Below are positions 28,242 to 37,937 of a stretch of 64,000 nucleotides of DNA, one piece after another. The position numbers were made by a program, and so were the translations under genes. Origin of the DNA: Ignavibacteriales bacterium UBA1304 (lineage in GTDB: Bacteria > Bacteroidota > Ignavibacteria > Ignavibacteriales > Ignavibacteriaceae); NCBI GenBank assembly GCA_002307295.1, contig DBTY01000004.1, positions 181,117 to 245,116 of the forward strand, written 5' to 3'. The first letter of the stretch is position 1. Every line of letters starts with the position of its first letter. Under the pieces are notes generated by a model. The model saw only the letters and a list, made by a program, of their open reading frames with translations, searched no databases and was not told the DNA's origin.

Positions 28242-31200
28242 TTAACGCTGTTTGTTAAAAACAACTCTTAGCGTTTTCAATGAATTACCTTTTATTTTTA
28301 GGTTAATAGTTTTCCCTTCCGCCTTAATTGGCTGAACTTCTTCCTCAAGGAAATTGGAAAGGAACGCCTTGTTTACAGTTTTAGGAAGCTTTAATTGAAC
28401 GTCTGTATCCTTACCTTCCGTTTCGTAAAACTGGATCATCACAGCGTCAGAGCCAGGCTCTTCTATTTTCTTTACCGTCGTAATAATGATATTCTTTGGC
28501 TCAACGCTCATAAATGAATAATCAGCCGGCAAACTCCCTTTATGATTATCTGTCAAAGCTGTAATCAAAGGATAGTTGAATTCGTAGCCTTTCTGTATTG
28601 TGCTTTCTAACGATTTTCCTTTATGAATAAAAAGAGCATAATCCATAGAATGATTTCCCATATCGGCCATTTTATCCGGATACTTTGGCGAACGAAGCAG
28701 AGAGAGACGCATAACGTTGCCCTTGATATCGTAACCGTATTTTGCTTTATTCAAAATGCTGACGCCCATATTATCATCCGAAAGATCAGCCCACTTTGCT
28801 CCGGCGACTTCCCATTTGGCTTTGTCTAAAGAATTATTAGCCGTAGTAGCGCGTTTTATTTTGCCATAAGGTATTTCATACGTCGCACTTGAATCGTACG
28901 CGGCTACAGGGAAAACTGTTTTCAGCATTGTCTTTTCTTCCCACCATTCGGCGCTGGTTGTAAAATCAACTCTGTCCGTCCCTTTATACAAAATAATATC
29001 CTGCGTAAAAAAACTGGAAGGAAAATCTTCCGTAGGGAAAGCCTTTACGACTCCCGGATTAAGATAATCTCTATATAATCTTAAAATGCTTCTTACTGGC
29101 CCCTGCTCAAGAACTTCCGCCTTTCTGAATTTAGAGAAATATTCTTTCCCGGTAAAACCAATATTCCAGGCTTCATATTCTTTCGGTTTATCTTCAAGCA
29201 GCTGCAATTTGTTTCCGTATCCGGTAAGAATTTCTTTTCCGTTCTTCTTATCATAAATACTTTTTACCCAGCCAGTAGAGTCAACCGACGCCTTGAAGAA
29301 TTCATTTTCTATACTTTGCTTGTCGACTTTTACATTTTCAACCGCAAGCTGGCTTTTTTTATCTTTTAAGCCATATACTTTATAACCCAGCGAAGGGACA
29401 TTCTTAGCTTCAAAAATAATGCTTCTTTCATATTTTGATTTAGTTATTATCTGTGAAGCTATTTCTTTACCCGTTTCGTCAATTATTGAATAATCTTTTT
29501 CGTCCGCATAAGGCAAAGCTAATTCTGCAATGTCGTTTCTTTCCCATGATAGAGGGTTAAAAATAACGATAGGTTTGCAATGCTTCATAGAGGATGTATT
29601 TACTTCCGCCGAGATATAATCTATAGACGAACCAAGAACATGCTTGCCAATTTTTTCTGATTCTTTATAATCCTGATTAGCGTCTACATAAACTTCGCGA
29701 ATACTGGAGCCTGGCAAAATATCATGGAACTGATTGAATAAAACGTTTTTCCATGCCTGATGCAGATCGTCTGATTTATACGATTGTCCGCTAAGAGATG
29801 AAAATGCGCTAAACTTTTCAGCGTTAGATAGCAATACTTCGCTGGAACGGTTCCATTTTTTTATATCCGACTGTGTTGTAAGGGTTCCTCTGTGATACTC
29901 AAGATACAGTTCGTCCTTCCATACAGGTAAATTTGTAAGGTCGTTTGTACGAAGATATTTAATATAATCTTCCGAAGTCCCAAATTCTATCTTTGGATAT
30001 ATAGTCAATTTTTCGAACTTGTCAATTCTGCCCATCATTTCAATTGAAGGACCGCCTCCATGGTTGCCAATTCCAAACAGAACCATCATTTTAGTAATGC
30101 CTGTGTTTGCTTCATATTGGCGAAGCTGATCTGCAAAAGAGTAAGGATCGTTTACTGTGCTAATATAATTAAATGGGAAATACGTTAATACTCTTGAACT
30201 ATCAGGGCTTTGCCACCAAAATAATCTGTATGGAAAAACATTTGAGTCGTTCCAGCCGATTTTTTGAGTAACGAATGCGTCAATTCCTGCATTGTTAAAA
30301 AACATTGGCAGGTTGGCGTTATACCCAAACGAATCCGGGTTCCAGCCTATTACTGCTTTTTTACCAAAATGCTTTTCAAAGTACTTTTGGGCATATAAGA
30401 ATTGTCGATACCAGGATTCGCCGCTAGGCAGATTACAATCCAGCTCGACCCATTCTCCTCCTACTATTTCCCACCTTCCCTCTTTTACTTTCTCCTTAAT
30501 TTTATCAAAAAGAGCGGGGTCATTTTTTTCAATCCACTCATAATAGGCCGCAGCGCTTTGCGAATATGTAAATCTATCTCTTGCTTTAAACATATTCATA
30601 ACCGACGAAAACGTATGATCGCAAACTTCTACAGTTTCCTTTTTACGCCAAAGCCATGCGGCGTCTATATGCGCGTTTGCTGCAAACTGAATTGTAAATC
30701 TCTTTGCATATTCAGAAATTGGTTTTAATTCGTCTTTAACCTTTTCAACCGATTTTATAAATTTATCTCCCTCTCCGTTTTCAAGCGCAGAAAGGTCAAT
30801 ATGAGTTACGATGTTTTGGAGCAAAGCGTTCAGGCGCTCTTTTTCATTTTTATCCATTTTGGATTTATCGATACCTGGATCTACTGTAACATTATTGCTC
30901 GATTGATGCGTATCAAAACTTAAAAGTTTCTGCCCTACTTTTAAACTTATTGTCAGGTCGGTAATAATATTGTTAATTTCTTCGCTAGTGCCAGAGCGTA
31001 ATTGCGCGCGGTATATCTTCATAGGGCCGCCGGTATTAATTGCCTTAATCAGAATAACTACTTTATCGCCCGGCTTGCTGTTTGCAGGAAGCGTAAATTC
31101 TCCGTGTTCCGGAAATTTTCCCTTAGACTCGCCATTGATAAACATATATCCGTAATCGTCAACGCTTACTTCAAAAGTCAGATTTGAAGGCAAAGGTTTG

Positions 31201-31490
31201 CCCGCCAAAAAAGTGGGGAGCGTAATTTCCTTTCTCATCCAGCAGGAATCGATGAATATATCTTGACTAAGAGCAATTTTATGCCATTTTGAATCGTCGT
31301 ATCCCAAAGCGGAAAGTTCTTCCGGTTTTGCAGAAAAATCAGTCGAATACTTCCAGTCTTTAAATGGCGCGTTGCCAAACACCGTCAATTTATGGATTAC
31401 ATTATCGACATTTGTCTGAGCTTGAATTATTTGAGTTGTACTGGCAAGAATAAGAACTAATAATAGTAATAAAGCAATTTTCCCTTTCAT
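28242..31490 (-). CDS. Periplasmic GH38 alpha-mannosidase
   Basis: 1082 residues, signal peptide about 1-24, then a beta-rich GH2-like N-terminal domain (about 35-170; SVDDYGYMFINGESKGKFPE) that likely supports the catalytic domain. GH38 catalytic part about 265-540: zinc ligands in NAHIDAAWLWRKKE (near 275), nucleophile Asp in GWNPDSFGYNANLP (near 385), and HDILPGSSI (about 595). Middle and C-terminal GH38 domains end at LKTLRVVFNKQR. There is no T9SS tail, so the enzyme is probably periplasmic and acts on oligosaccharides already imported. It is the last gene of the minus-strand series, 282 bases after the ROK kinase, from which an inverted repeat at 31657-31726 separates it. It is only distantly similar to the plus-strand GH38. 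Confidence 0.9.
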   Translation of the reverse strand: MKGKIALLLLLVLILASTTQIIQAQTNVDNVIHKLTVFGNAPFKDWKYSTDFSAKPEELSALGYDDSKWHKIALSQDIFIDSCWMRKEITLPTFLAGKPLPSNLTFEVSVDDYGYMFINGESKGKFPEHGEFTLPANSKPGDKVVILIKAINTGGPMKIYRAQLRSGTSEEINNIITDLTISLKVGQKLLSFDTHQSSNNVTVDPGIDKSKMDKNEKERLNALLQNIVTHIDLSALENGEGDKFIKSVEKVKDELKPISEYAKRFTIQFAANAHIDAAWLWRKKETVEVCDHTFSSVMNMFKARDRFTYSQSAAAYYEWIEKNDPALFDKIKEKVKEGRWEIVGGEWVELDCNLPSGESWYRQFLYAQKYFEKHFGKKAVIGWNPDSFGYNANLPMFFNNAGIDAFVTQKIGWNDSNVFPYRLFWWQSPDSSRVLTYFPFNYISTVNDPYSFADQLRQYEANTGITKMMVLFGIGNHGGGPSIEMMGRIDKFEKLTIYPKIEFGTSEDYIKYLRTNDLTNLPVWKDELYLEYHRGTLTTQSDIKKWNRSSEVLLSNAEKFSAFSSLSGQSYKSDDLHQAWKNVLFNQFHDILPGSSIREVYVDANQDYKESEKIGKHVLGSSIDYISAEVNTSSMKHCKPIVIFNPLSWERNDIAELALPYADEKDYSIIDETGKEIASQIITKSKYERSIIFEAKNVPSLGYKVYGLKDKKSQLAVENVKVDKQSIENEFFKASVDSTGWVKSIYDKKNGKEILTGYGNKLQLLEDKPKEYEAWNIGFTGKEYFSKFRKAEVLEQGPVRSILRLYRDYLNPGVVKAFPTEDFPSSFFTQDIILYKGTDRVDFTTSAEWWEEKTMLKTVFPVAAYDSSATYEIPYGKIKRATTANNSLDKAKWEVAGAKWADLSDDNMGVSILNKAKYGYDIKGNVMRLSLLRSPKYPDKMADMGNHSMDYALFIHKGKSLESTIQKGYEFNYPLITALTDNHKGSLPADYSFMSVEPKNIIITTVKKIEEPGSDAVMIQFYETEGKDTDVQLKLPKTVNKAFLSNFLEEEVQPIKAEGKTINLKIKGNSLKTLRVVFNKQR

Positions 31491-31656
31491 TTTTCCTCGC
31501 AGAATAGTTTTTTGTTGTTTAATTAATTTCGGAAATGCTTAATAAATATGCGCATATCTTCATAATTGATCTGGCGGCATAAACATATTGCCGCATTGTC
31601 TTTCTATTTTTTTTATCAAAATTTTATTGCTGTTCATCATAAAGTATATATATAAT

Positions 31657-31726
31657 GGCAGAAGGCGCTTAAAACAATTAGGTTCCAATGTATAAACGAG
31701 AATAACTTAAGCGCCCCTTATCTGCC
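31657..31726. repeat. 70-bp imperfect inverted repeat between ROK and GH38 genes
   Basis: Outer arms GGCAGA / TCTGCC and inner arms GGCGCTTAA / TTAAGCGCC enclose about 34 bases. In mRNA it would fold into a long stem. There is no T-run on either side, so rather a processing or stability element, or a small mobile repeat, than a terminator. The neighbouring AAGTATATATATAA (31642-31655) matches the operator at 11 of 14 positions. Confidence 0.5.
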
Positions 31727-31772
31727 GTAAATTTTATAGAGTAACTCTATAATAGAAATAAGCTGTTTATTC

Positions 31773-32879
31773 TTATTTCACTTTATCAAGCGATTTTAAT
31801 GCAAAAGCATAAGCTCCAATAATAATAGCTTTACTTGTGCCTATTCTCGAAATTCCTATTCCTATTCTTGCTTCGGAATCATACTTGATTTTTTGCTGAG
31901 AGCCATAAACTGTAATTTCTTTTTGAGCGCCAGTAACGAACTTATCGCGCTGGATTACATCCTCAAGGTTATAAACATTAGCTACTAATCTTTTAAATGT
32001 TGTTCCGTCAGGTCTCGTAAAATTGCCGTTCATTTCGTTCACAATTGCAGGCAGGAACACGCTGGCTGCGCCTGATAACCCTCCTCCTATTACTACAAGT
32101 CCGTCAATCAATGTTATAGCGTTGGCAATTGCATCGCCCGCAGCTTCAGCCATTTCATTAAAAGCGGAAATAGCGGCGTCTTTATTTCCTTTAACTGCGC
32201 CTGTCGCTATCTCATATATTTCTTTAGGAGTAGGAGTATCCTCAAAAGCTATCTTAGCGGCGCGTCCGAAAGCCTTTTTTACGCCGCTGATATTAACATG
32301 CTCTTCAATGTGCGTCTGAGGACATAATTTATCGCGCAGGAGCCATATTTCTCCGGCAATTGAATTATCGCCTACAAATAAATTCCCATCTCTAACTATG
32401 CCCGCGCCAAAACCGGTGCCAATAGTAAGCCCAAGAAGATTTTTATAACGTTTTGGGCTTCCGGCAGATTCAAGCAGATTGTTCACAGCAGGAAGAAATC
32501 CCGCAATAGCTTCGCCATAAGCGTATAAATCGCCGTCATTATTTATAAATACCGGAATTCCGAACTTGTTTTCCAGCATTGGGCCAAGAGCTACTCCGCC
32601 TTTAAATGCCGGCAAGTTAGGCAAATCGCCTATAATACCGTTAGGATAATCGGCTGGTCCAGGGAAAGCAAAACTTATTGCTACAGGGTTTTCCATCAAA
32701 CGCGCTTTTACCTGTGTAAAACCGTCAACTAATGTTGCCAGACACTGATCAAGATTATCTGCATGCGAAGGAAGAACTATATCTTCAACTACCTGCTCGT
32801 GATTCTGCATAGCGGAGAAAACAAAATTTGTTCCCCCAGCGTCTAACGTCATTACAATTCTTTTATCTTTATCGCTCAT
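31773..32879 (-). CDS. ROK-family sugar kinase
   Basis: 368 residues, soluble. Phosphate/ATP motif at the start (MTLDAGGTNFVFSAM), the ROK Asp region AISFAFPGPADY then FINNDGDLYAYGE with the catalytic Asp (about 118-130), a second glycine-rich loop LTIGTGFGAGIV (about 150-161) and VVIGGGLSGAA near 260. The usual ROK zinc motif (CxCGxxGCxE) is absent; only one Cys lies in the corresponding region (RDKLCPQTHIEEH). So this is one of the zinc-less ROK kinases, not the repressor type, since no HTH is present. By context it phosphorylates imported mannose or another hexose; specificity is inferred. It lies 13 bases after the FucP-like transporter, clearly cotranscribed. Confidence 0.85.
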   Translation of the reverse strand: MSDKDKRIVMTLDAGGTNFVFSAMQNHEQVVEDIVLPSHADNLDQCLATLVDGFTQVKARLMENPVAISFAFPGPADYPNGIIGDLPNLPAFKGGVALGPMLENKFGIPVFINNDGDLYAYGEAIAGFLPAVNNLLESAGSPKRYKNLLGLTIGTGFGAGIVRDGNLFVGDNSIAGEIWLLRDKLCPQTHIEEHVNISGVKKAFGRAAKIAFEDTPTPKEIYEIATGAVKGNKDAAISAFNEMAEAAGDAIANAITLIDGLVVIGGGLSGAASVFLPAIVNEMNGNFTRPDGTTFKRLVANVYNLEDVIQRDKFVTGAQKEITVYGSQQKIKYDSEARIGIGISRIGTSKAIIIGAYAFALKSLDKVK

Positions 32880-32892
32880 TTTTTTTACCCGT

Positions 32893-34044
32893 TTAAATTG
32901 ATACTGTTTTAAGATTTTTAACTGCTACAAAAGCCATGTATACTAAAGCTGCAAGCGGCACTATAAATCCAAATGATACTGTAGTTTTATCTGCTACTAA
33001 TCCCATTAAAGGCGGCACAAAGGCTCCGCCGACTATGGCTGTAACCATCAGACCTGAAAGTTCGTTCGTTTTTTCTGGCATAGCGTCTACTGTAATTGAA
33101 AAAACAAGCGGAAAGATATTTGCAAAACCAAGACCTATCAGAATTACGCTGAACAAGACAACTACCGCAACGCCTGTAAATAAACCAAGCATGGCAATTA
33201 TAGAAATTACAACTGTACATATAAAGAATTTTCTTGGCGAAATCCAATTAAGTATTATTCCGCCTAAAAATCTTCCTATCATTAGCGTAGTAAAAAATAA
33301 CCCAGTGCCAAGAAGACCAAGCTTTTCTATTTTTATTCCGAATTGCGATTCTAAATAAATAGGAATTCCTGAGCTCATACAAACTTCGGCTCCTACATAC
33401 AAGAATATAGTAGCGACCATCATTGCCACATATCCATTCTTAAGAAGCGCCAGGCAGGAGGCAAGAGTGACAGGATCTCCGCTTTCCGATTTTTTTTCCT
33501 GAACGTTCAAAGTAGAAACTGCAATAATCGTTATTATTAAACACACAGAATAAATCGGGAATAGTATCTTCCAGTCGGCGGCAAAATATGCAGCTGCTAC
33601 AGCAGGGATAACCGGTCCGGTTAAAGAACCAATAGCTTTTACAAATTGGGCTAACGAAAGATTTCTTGAATATTTGCCATCCGAAGATACGTCTCGCATA
33701 ATTGGATTACCCGCCACCTGTAAGATTGTCGCTCCTGCGCCTAACAATAGTACGGTTAAGAGTAATAAATAAAACTGAGAAAGGCCAAATATTGGAATTA
33801 CAATGCCAAGCAGCATAACAACAAGCCCGGTAAGCAGAATAAACTTTTTCCCCTTCTTTGCCTGAATAATGCCCATAGGAACTGATAAAAGTCCGAACAT
33901 TATAAAACCCATAAAAGGAATTAAATAAGCCATTGCGTTGCTTAATGTAAATTCGTTCTTTGCAAGCCCTACAAAAGGTCCTACTGCATCGCCAAAACCC
34001 ATTGCAAGAAATGCAAGAAACACTGGAAAAGTCTTAAATTTCAT
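32893..34044 (-). CDS. FucP/NagP-type sugar MFS transporter
   Basis: 383 residues and about 12 membrane segments, a normal length for the fucose:H+ symporter (FHS) branch of the MFS used by Bacteroidota for monosaccharides. Seen: FGDAVGPFVGLAKNEF in helix 1, a GLLSVPMGIIQAKKGKKFI loop 2-3 motif, GAGATILQVAGNPIMRDV in helix 4, and a second-half copy (IGRFLGGIILNWISPRKF). Inner-membrane importer of a free sugar, probably the mannose released by GH38 and GH92. Between GH92 (52-base gap) and ROK kinase (13-base gap), which links transport and phosphorylation. Confidence 0.85.
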   Translation of the reverse strand: MKFKTFPVFLAFLAMGFGDAVGPFVGLAKNEFTLSNAMAYLIPFMGFIMFGLLSVPMGIIQAKKGKKFILLTGLVVMLLGIVIPIFGLSQFYLLLLTVLLLGAGATILQVAGNPIMRDVSSDGKYSRNLSLAQFVKAIGSLTGPVIPAVAAAYFAADWKILFPIYSVCLIITIIAVSTLNVQEKKSESGDPVTLASCLALLKNGYVAMMVATIFLYVGAEVCMSSGIPIYLESQFGIKIEKLGLLGTGLFFTTLMIGRFLGGIILNWISPRKFFICTVVISIIAMLGLFTGVAVVVLFSVILIGLGFANIFPLVFSITVDAMPEKTNELSGLMVTAIVGGAFVPPLMGLVADKTTVSFGFIVPLAALVYMAFVAVKNLKTVSI

Positions 34045-34096
34045 TTATTACTCCATTTTTTCATGTAATTAATCCGTTAAAATAGACTTACGAAAA

Positions 34097-36394
34097 TTAT
34101 TTTGTTTTACTACCAACTTCAGTCGAATACGAATAAGGCAAATCTTCTTTATTTGTCCCTCTTTTTTTGTTCGGTATTCCGCTCATTTCAAATTGCAGTT
34201 TTCCGCCCTTAAGAATACTTTCGTGAGTTATATAATTTTTACTGTAAGCTTTATTATTTAATTTCGCATCTTTTATGTAATAATTATCTTTTGAATTATT
34301 CTTTGCCTCAATAACGAATTTCTTTCCGTTTTCGAGCGTAAGAGTAGCCTTAGCAAATAAAGGAGTCCCTATTACATACTGATCAGTGCCAGGACAAACC
34401 GGATAAAAACCTAAAGCCGAGAAAACATACCACGCAGACATTTGCCCGTTATCTTCATCTCCGCAAAGACCGTCAGGATATGGCGTATATAATAAGTCCA
34501 TTGTTTCTCTGACGTGTTGTTGAGCTTTCCATGGAGCGCCTGCATAATCGTATAAGTAAAGGCCATGATGCTGAGGTTCGTTTCCATGAGCAAATTGCCC
34601 CATTCCGGCAATAACCATTTCGGTAATTTCATGGATCTGAGCTCCGTAATACGAATCGTCAAATGTTGGAGCCGCAATAAACAAAGAGTCTAATTTCTGG
34701 ACGAAGTTTTCTTTACCGCCCATTAAATCAATAAGTCCCTGTGGATCATGGAACACACACCAGGTCCAATGCCAAGAGCAGCCTTCCGTAAATGCATCGC
34801 CCCATTTATCCGGGCGGAATGGACTCTGCCAGTTACCGTCTAAGTTTCTGCCGCGCATAAAATTGGTCGATTTATCAAATACGTTCTTATAATAAAATGC
34901 TCTCTTTGCAAACGTATCTACAATCGACTGCGGTTTGTTCATTAGTTTTGCAAGTTTCATTATTGTAAAATCATCGTAGCTGTATTCAAGAGTTCTGCCT
35001 ACATTTTCGTTTACATTAACGTTATAAGGGATGTAACCAAGATTGTTATAATACTCCACGCCTTTTCTGCCGACTGAGCTTAAAGGCCCTGCGTTTTTAG
35101 AGTTTTTCATTATCGCTTCAAATAACGTATTTATATCAAACCCTCTTATTCCTTTAATATAAGCGTCTGCAATAAGAGAAGCTGAATTAGAACCGATCAT
35201 ACATTCTCTATGCCCTGGGCTTGCCCATTCAGGCAGCCAGCCGCTTTCTTTATAAGTGTTGGCAAGTCCGTTCATAATTTCGCTGTCAATATCAGGGTAC
35301 ATAATAGTAAAGTAAGGATATACCGCCCTAAAAGTATCCCAGAACCCATTATCCGTATAAAGGAATCCTGGTAAAACCTGACCGTTATAAGGGCTATAAT
35401 GCATTACTTGTTTGTTAGCGTCAATTTCGTAGAATTTTCTTGGGAAAAGCAGCAGCCTGTATAATGCAGTGTAAAAAGTTACGTTCTGGTCATGCGTTCC
35501 GCCTTCAACATGAGTTCTAATAAGTTCTTTACTCCAGGCGTTTTTTGCGCTTTCTTTTACCTGATCAAACGATTTATCTCCAATTTCGCTTTTTAGATTT
35601 AGCGCCGCCTGATCATAACTAATAAAGGAAGAAGCTACTTTTATATTAACGTTTCTTTTTTCATTCCCTTTAAATTTGATAATTGCGCCGACGTGCGTTC
35701 CTTCTTTTTCCAAATTATTTTTTGCAATTCCTGCGCTATCCCAGGTTGATACTTCTTCAAAATCCGTATCAAAAGTCAGCACAAAATAATTATGAAAATT
35801 TTCCGGAACTCCGCCGCTATTATTACGGCAGTATCCAATAATTTTTCTTTCTTTAGGAATTATTTTTACATAAGAGCCTTTAAAGAAAGCGTCTAACACA
35901 AGATATGACGGAGTTTTACCAGGATAAGCGATACGGAAACTGGCGGCTCTTTCTGTAGGAGCCATTTCAACCCACACGTCATAATCGCCAAGATAAACTT
36001 TATAATAATAAGGTTTTACTGTTTCTCTCTTGTGCGAAAACCAGGAAGCTCTGTCATCCTGTTTATATTTTAGTTCGCCTGTTACGGGCATAATTGAAAA
36101 AGCGCCGTAATCATTTATCCATGGGGATGGCTGATGAGTTTGTTTAAACCCTCTTATTTTCTTAGCTCCATACGAATACTGCCAGCCGTCCCCCATAGGG
36201 CCGGTATAAGGAGTCCAGAAATTCATTCCCCAAGGCAGAGCGACTGCCGGGTAAGTATTGCCATTTGATAATTTAAAATCAGATTCTGTCCCGATCAGCG
36301 GATTTACGAAGTCCGCAACATTTTCTTTTGTTACTTTATCCTGCGCATTCAATGCCAATGCGGCAAGGAAAAAAAGCATAAGCATTTTTCTCAT
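34097..36394 (-). CDS. GH92 alpha-mannosidase, periplasmic
   Basis: 765 residues, normal for GH92. Signal peptide about 1-17 (ALALNA|Q). The N-terminal beta-sandwich starts at VNPLIGTESDFKLSNGNTYP with the family motif VALPWGMNFWTPYT. The (alpha/alpha)6 part has the catalytic region: HGNEPQHHGLYLYDYAG (calcium and substrate contacts, near 605) and GDEDNGQMSAWYVFSALGFY (near 645-665, where the general-base Asp region lies). GH92 enzymes are calcium-dependent exo-alpha-mannosidases; linkage cannot be read here. No T9SS tail, so periplasmic. It lies between the sugar-porter and FucP-like transporters. Confidence 0.92.
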   Translation of the reverse strand: MRKMLMLFFLAALALNAQDKVTKENVADFVNPLIGTESDFKLSNGNTYPAVALPWGMNFWTPYTGPMGDGWQYSYGAKKIRGFKQTHQPSPWINDYGAFSIMPVTGELKYKQDDRASWFSHKRETVKPYYYKVYLGDYDVWVEMAPTERAASFRIAYPGKTPSYLVLDAFFKGSYVKIIPKERKIIGYCRNNSGGVPENFHNYFVLTFDTDFEEVSTWDSAGIAKNNLEKEGTHVGAIIKFKGNEKRNVNIKVASSFISYDQAALNLKSEIGDKSFDQVKESAKNAWSKELIRTHVEGGTHDQNVTFYTALYRLLLFPRKFYEIDANKQVMHYSPYNGQVLPGFLYTDNGFWDTFRAVYPYFTIMYPDIDSEIMNGLANTYKESGWLPEWASPGHRECMIGSNSASLIADAYIKGIRGFDINTLFEAIMKNSKNAGPLSSVGRKGVEYYNNLGYIPYNVNVNENVGRTLEYSYDDFTIMKLAKLMNKPQSIVDTFAKRAFYYKNVFDKSTNFMRGRNLDGNWQSPFRPDKWGDAFTEGCSWHWTWCVFHDPQGLIDLMGGKENFVQKLDSLFIAAPTFDDSYYGAQIHEITEMVIAGMGQFAHGNEPQHHGLYLYDYAGAPWKAQQHVRETMDLLYTPYPDGLCGDEDNGQMSAWYVFSALGFYPVCPGTDQYVIGTPLFAKATLTLENGKKFVIEAKNNSKDNYYIKDAKLNNKAYSKNYITHESILKGGKLQFEMSGIPNKKRGTNKEDLPYSYSTEVGSKTK

Positions 36395-36505
36395 TTTTTC
36401 TCCAGCTAAATTGATTCTTATTTAGGCTTTAATTCTATCTGTTTATCACATATGAGGAGCAAGAACTCTTGCAGCATCAGCCTGCAGGCTACTCATGTCA
36501 ACTGT

Positions 36506-37840
36506 TTATTTTGATTTATCCGACAACATATACTGTTCCAGCTCTTCGAGTGATTTCCCTTTTGTTTCTACAAGGTATTTCTTAAAAAAGAAAAAGCTGA
36601 CAAGCGTTGCGATAGAATAAAAAGCGAATATAGGGCCTACTCCAAAAGCTTTTGCAGCTACAGGGAACAAAAATGCTATAGCGGCATTAAAGCACCAATG
36701 CGAAAACGTTCCAATTGAGCTGCCTCTTGCTCTTACATTATTTGGAAACATTTCCGATAAGAGTACCCAGATGACTACGCCCTGCGAAGACGCAAAAAAA
36801 GCGATAAACCCTACCATGAAAATAAGAAGCATATAGCCTCCAAATGCATGCATAAAGAATGTAATTGAGAACAGTCCTGAAAAGACAAACATTCCAACCG
36901 CGCCTATTAATAGCAGCATTTTTCTGCCAATTTTATCTATGACAGACATTGCCAAAACAGTAAAGACAAGGTTAGTTACTCCCACTAATACAGTTTGCAT
37001 TAAAGCGGAATCGTCAGAAAAACCGGCATATTTCAAAATTGTTGGAGCATAATACATAATAACGTTTATACCGGTAAACTGGTTAAACATCCCGACGGCT
37101 ATGCCGATTAATACAAGTTTAAGGTACGGCTTACGGAACATAACCGAGAGATTGGGAGTGGTTTCATTATTAATCGTTTTAATTATTTCATTAATTGTTT
37201 TATCCGTGTCCCCCTTTGGATTAACGTCTGCAATTATTTTTTTAGCTCTGTCAATTTTGTTAATTTTAATAAGCCAGCGGGGACTATCGCCTACGGTGAA
37301 AAGGAGCGCAAAGAACAAAGTAGCAGGAATACTACCGGCAAGCAGCATATAACGCCAATTGTTTTCGCCAGTTCCAATCAATACATAATTGGAAAAGAAT
37401 GCCAGCAAAATACCAAGAACTATTGCCAGCTGAGCCGTGGCTACAAGCCGTCCTCTTTTTTCAGACGGAGCAATTTCCGTTATATACATTGGAGAAAGAA
37501 CTGAAGCTCCTCCTATTGCGATGCCTCCTATAAAGCGCGCAACTATAAAGAATGAAAAAGAAGGCGCAAATCCCGTCCCAAGAGCCGAGAACAAAAATAA
37601 TAACGCAGTAACAAAAAGCATTTTCTTTCTGCCCCATTTGTCAGCCGGCTTGCCGACAAAGATGGAACCGAATATACATCCTATCAGCGCCGAACTTACC
37701 GTCCAGCCCACCAAAACCTCTGAAAGCTGAAAATACTTTGTAATAAATGGAATGGTTCCAGATATTACAGCCGTATCAAAACCGAACAACATTCCCCCTA
37801 AAGCGGCAACGAACGTATAACGAAACAATTTGCTATTCAT
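36506..37840 (-). CDS. Sugar-porter MFS transporter (XylE/GalP type)
   Basis: 444 residues, 12 membrane segments. Sugar-porter signatures: ALGGMLFGFDTAVISG in helix 1, GKPADKWGRKKM in loop 2-3, RFIGGIAIGGASVLSPMYITEIAP (R-x-x-x-G...PxYxxExAP), FNQFTGINVIMYYAPTIL in helix 7 with the sugar-contacting Gln pair, and DKIGRKMLL in loop 8-9. Inner-membrane proton-coupled hexose or pentose importer. This is the second sugar carrier in the operon, so it may take a different product from the FucP-like one. 97 bases after the PpiC-like gene. Confidence 0.9.
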   Translation of the reverse strand: MNSKLFRYTFVAALGGMLFGFDTAVISGTIPFITKYFQLSEVLVGWTVSSALIGCIFGSIFVGKPADKWGRKKMLFVTALLFLFSALGTGFAPSFSFFIVARFIGGIAIGGASVLSPMYITEIAPSEKRGRLVATAQLAIVLGILLAFFSNYVLIGTGENNWRYMLLAGSIPATLFFALLFTVGDSPRWLIKINKIDRAKKIIADVNPKGDTDKTINEIIKTINNETTPNLSVMFRKPYLKLVLIGIAVGMFNQFTGINVIMYYAPTILKYAGFSDDSALMQTVLVGVTNLVFTVLAMSVIDKIGRKMLLLIGAVGMFVFSGLFSITFFMHAFGGYMLLIFMVGFIAFFASSQGVVIWVLLSEMFPNNVRARGSSIGTFSHWCFNAAIAFLFPVAAKAFGVGPIFAFYSIATLVSFFFFKKYLVETKGKSLEELEQYMLSDKSK

Positions 37841-37937
37841 ATATAAATCCTCACTTCAATAGCAGTTATTAATATTTAACAATTATATTTTTACAATTTT
37901 TTTGCGGCGATATCAGATTAATCAATTGGGATAAGCT

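Noticed and set aside
31773..32879. ROK protein as a transcriptional repressor (NagC/Mlc type)
   Set aside because: No N-terminal helix-turn-helix; the protein starts directly with the phosphate-binding motif.
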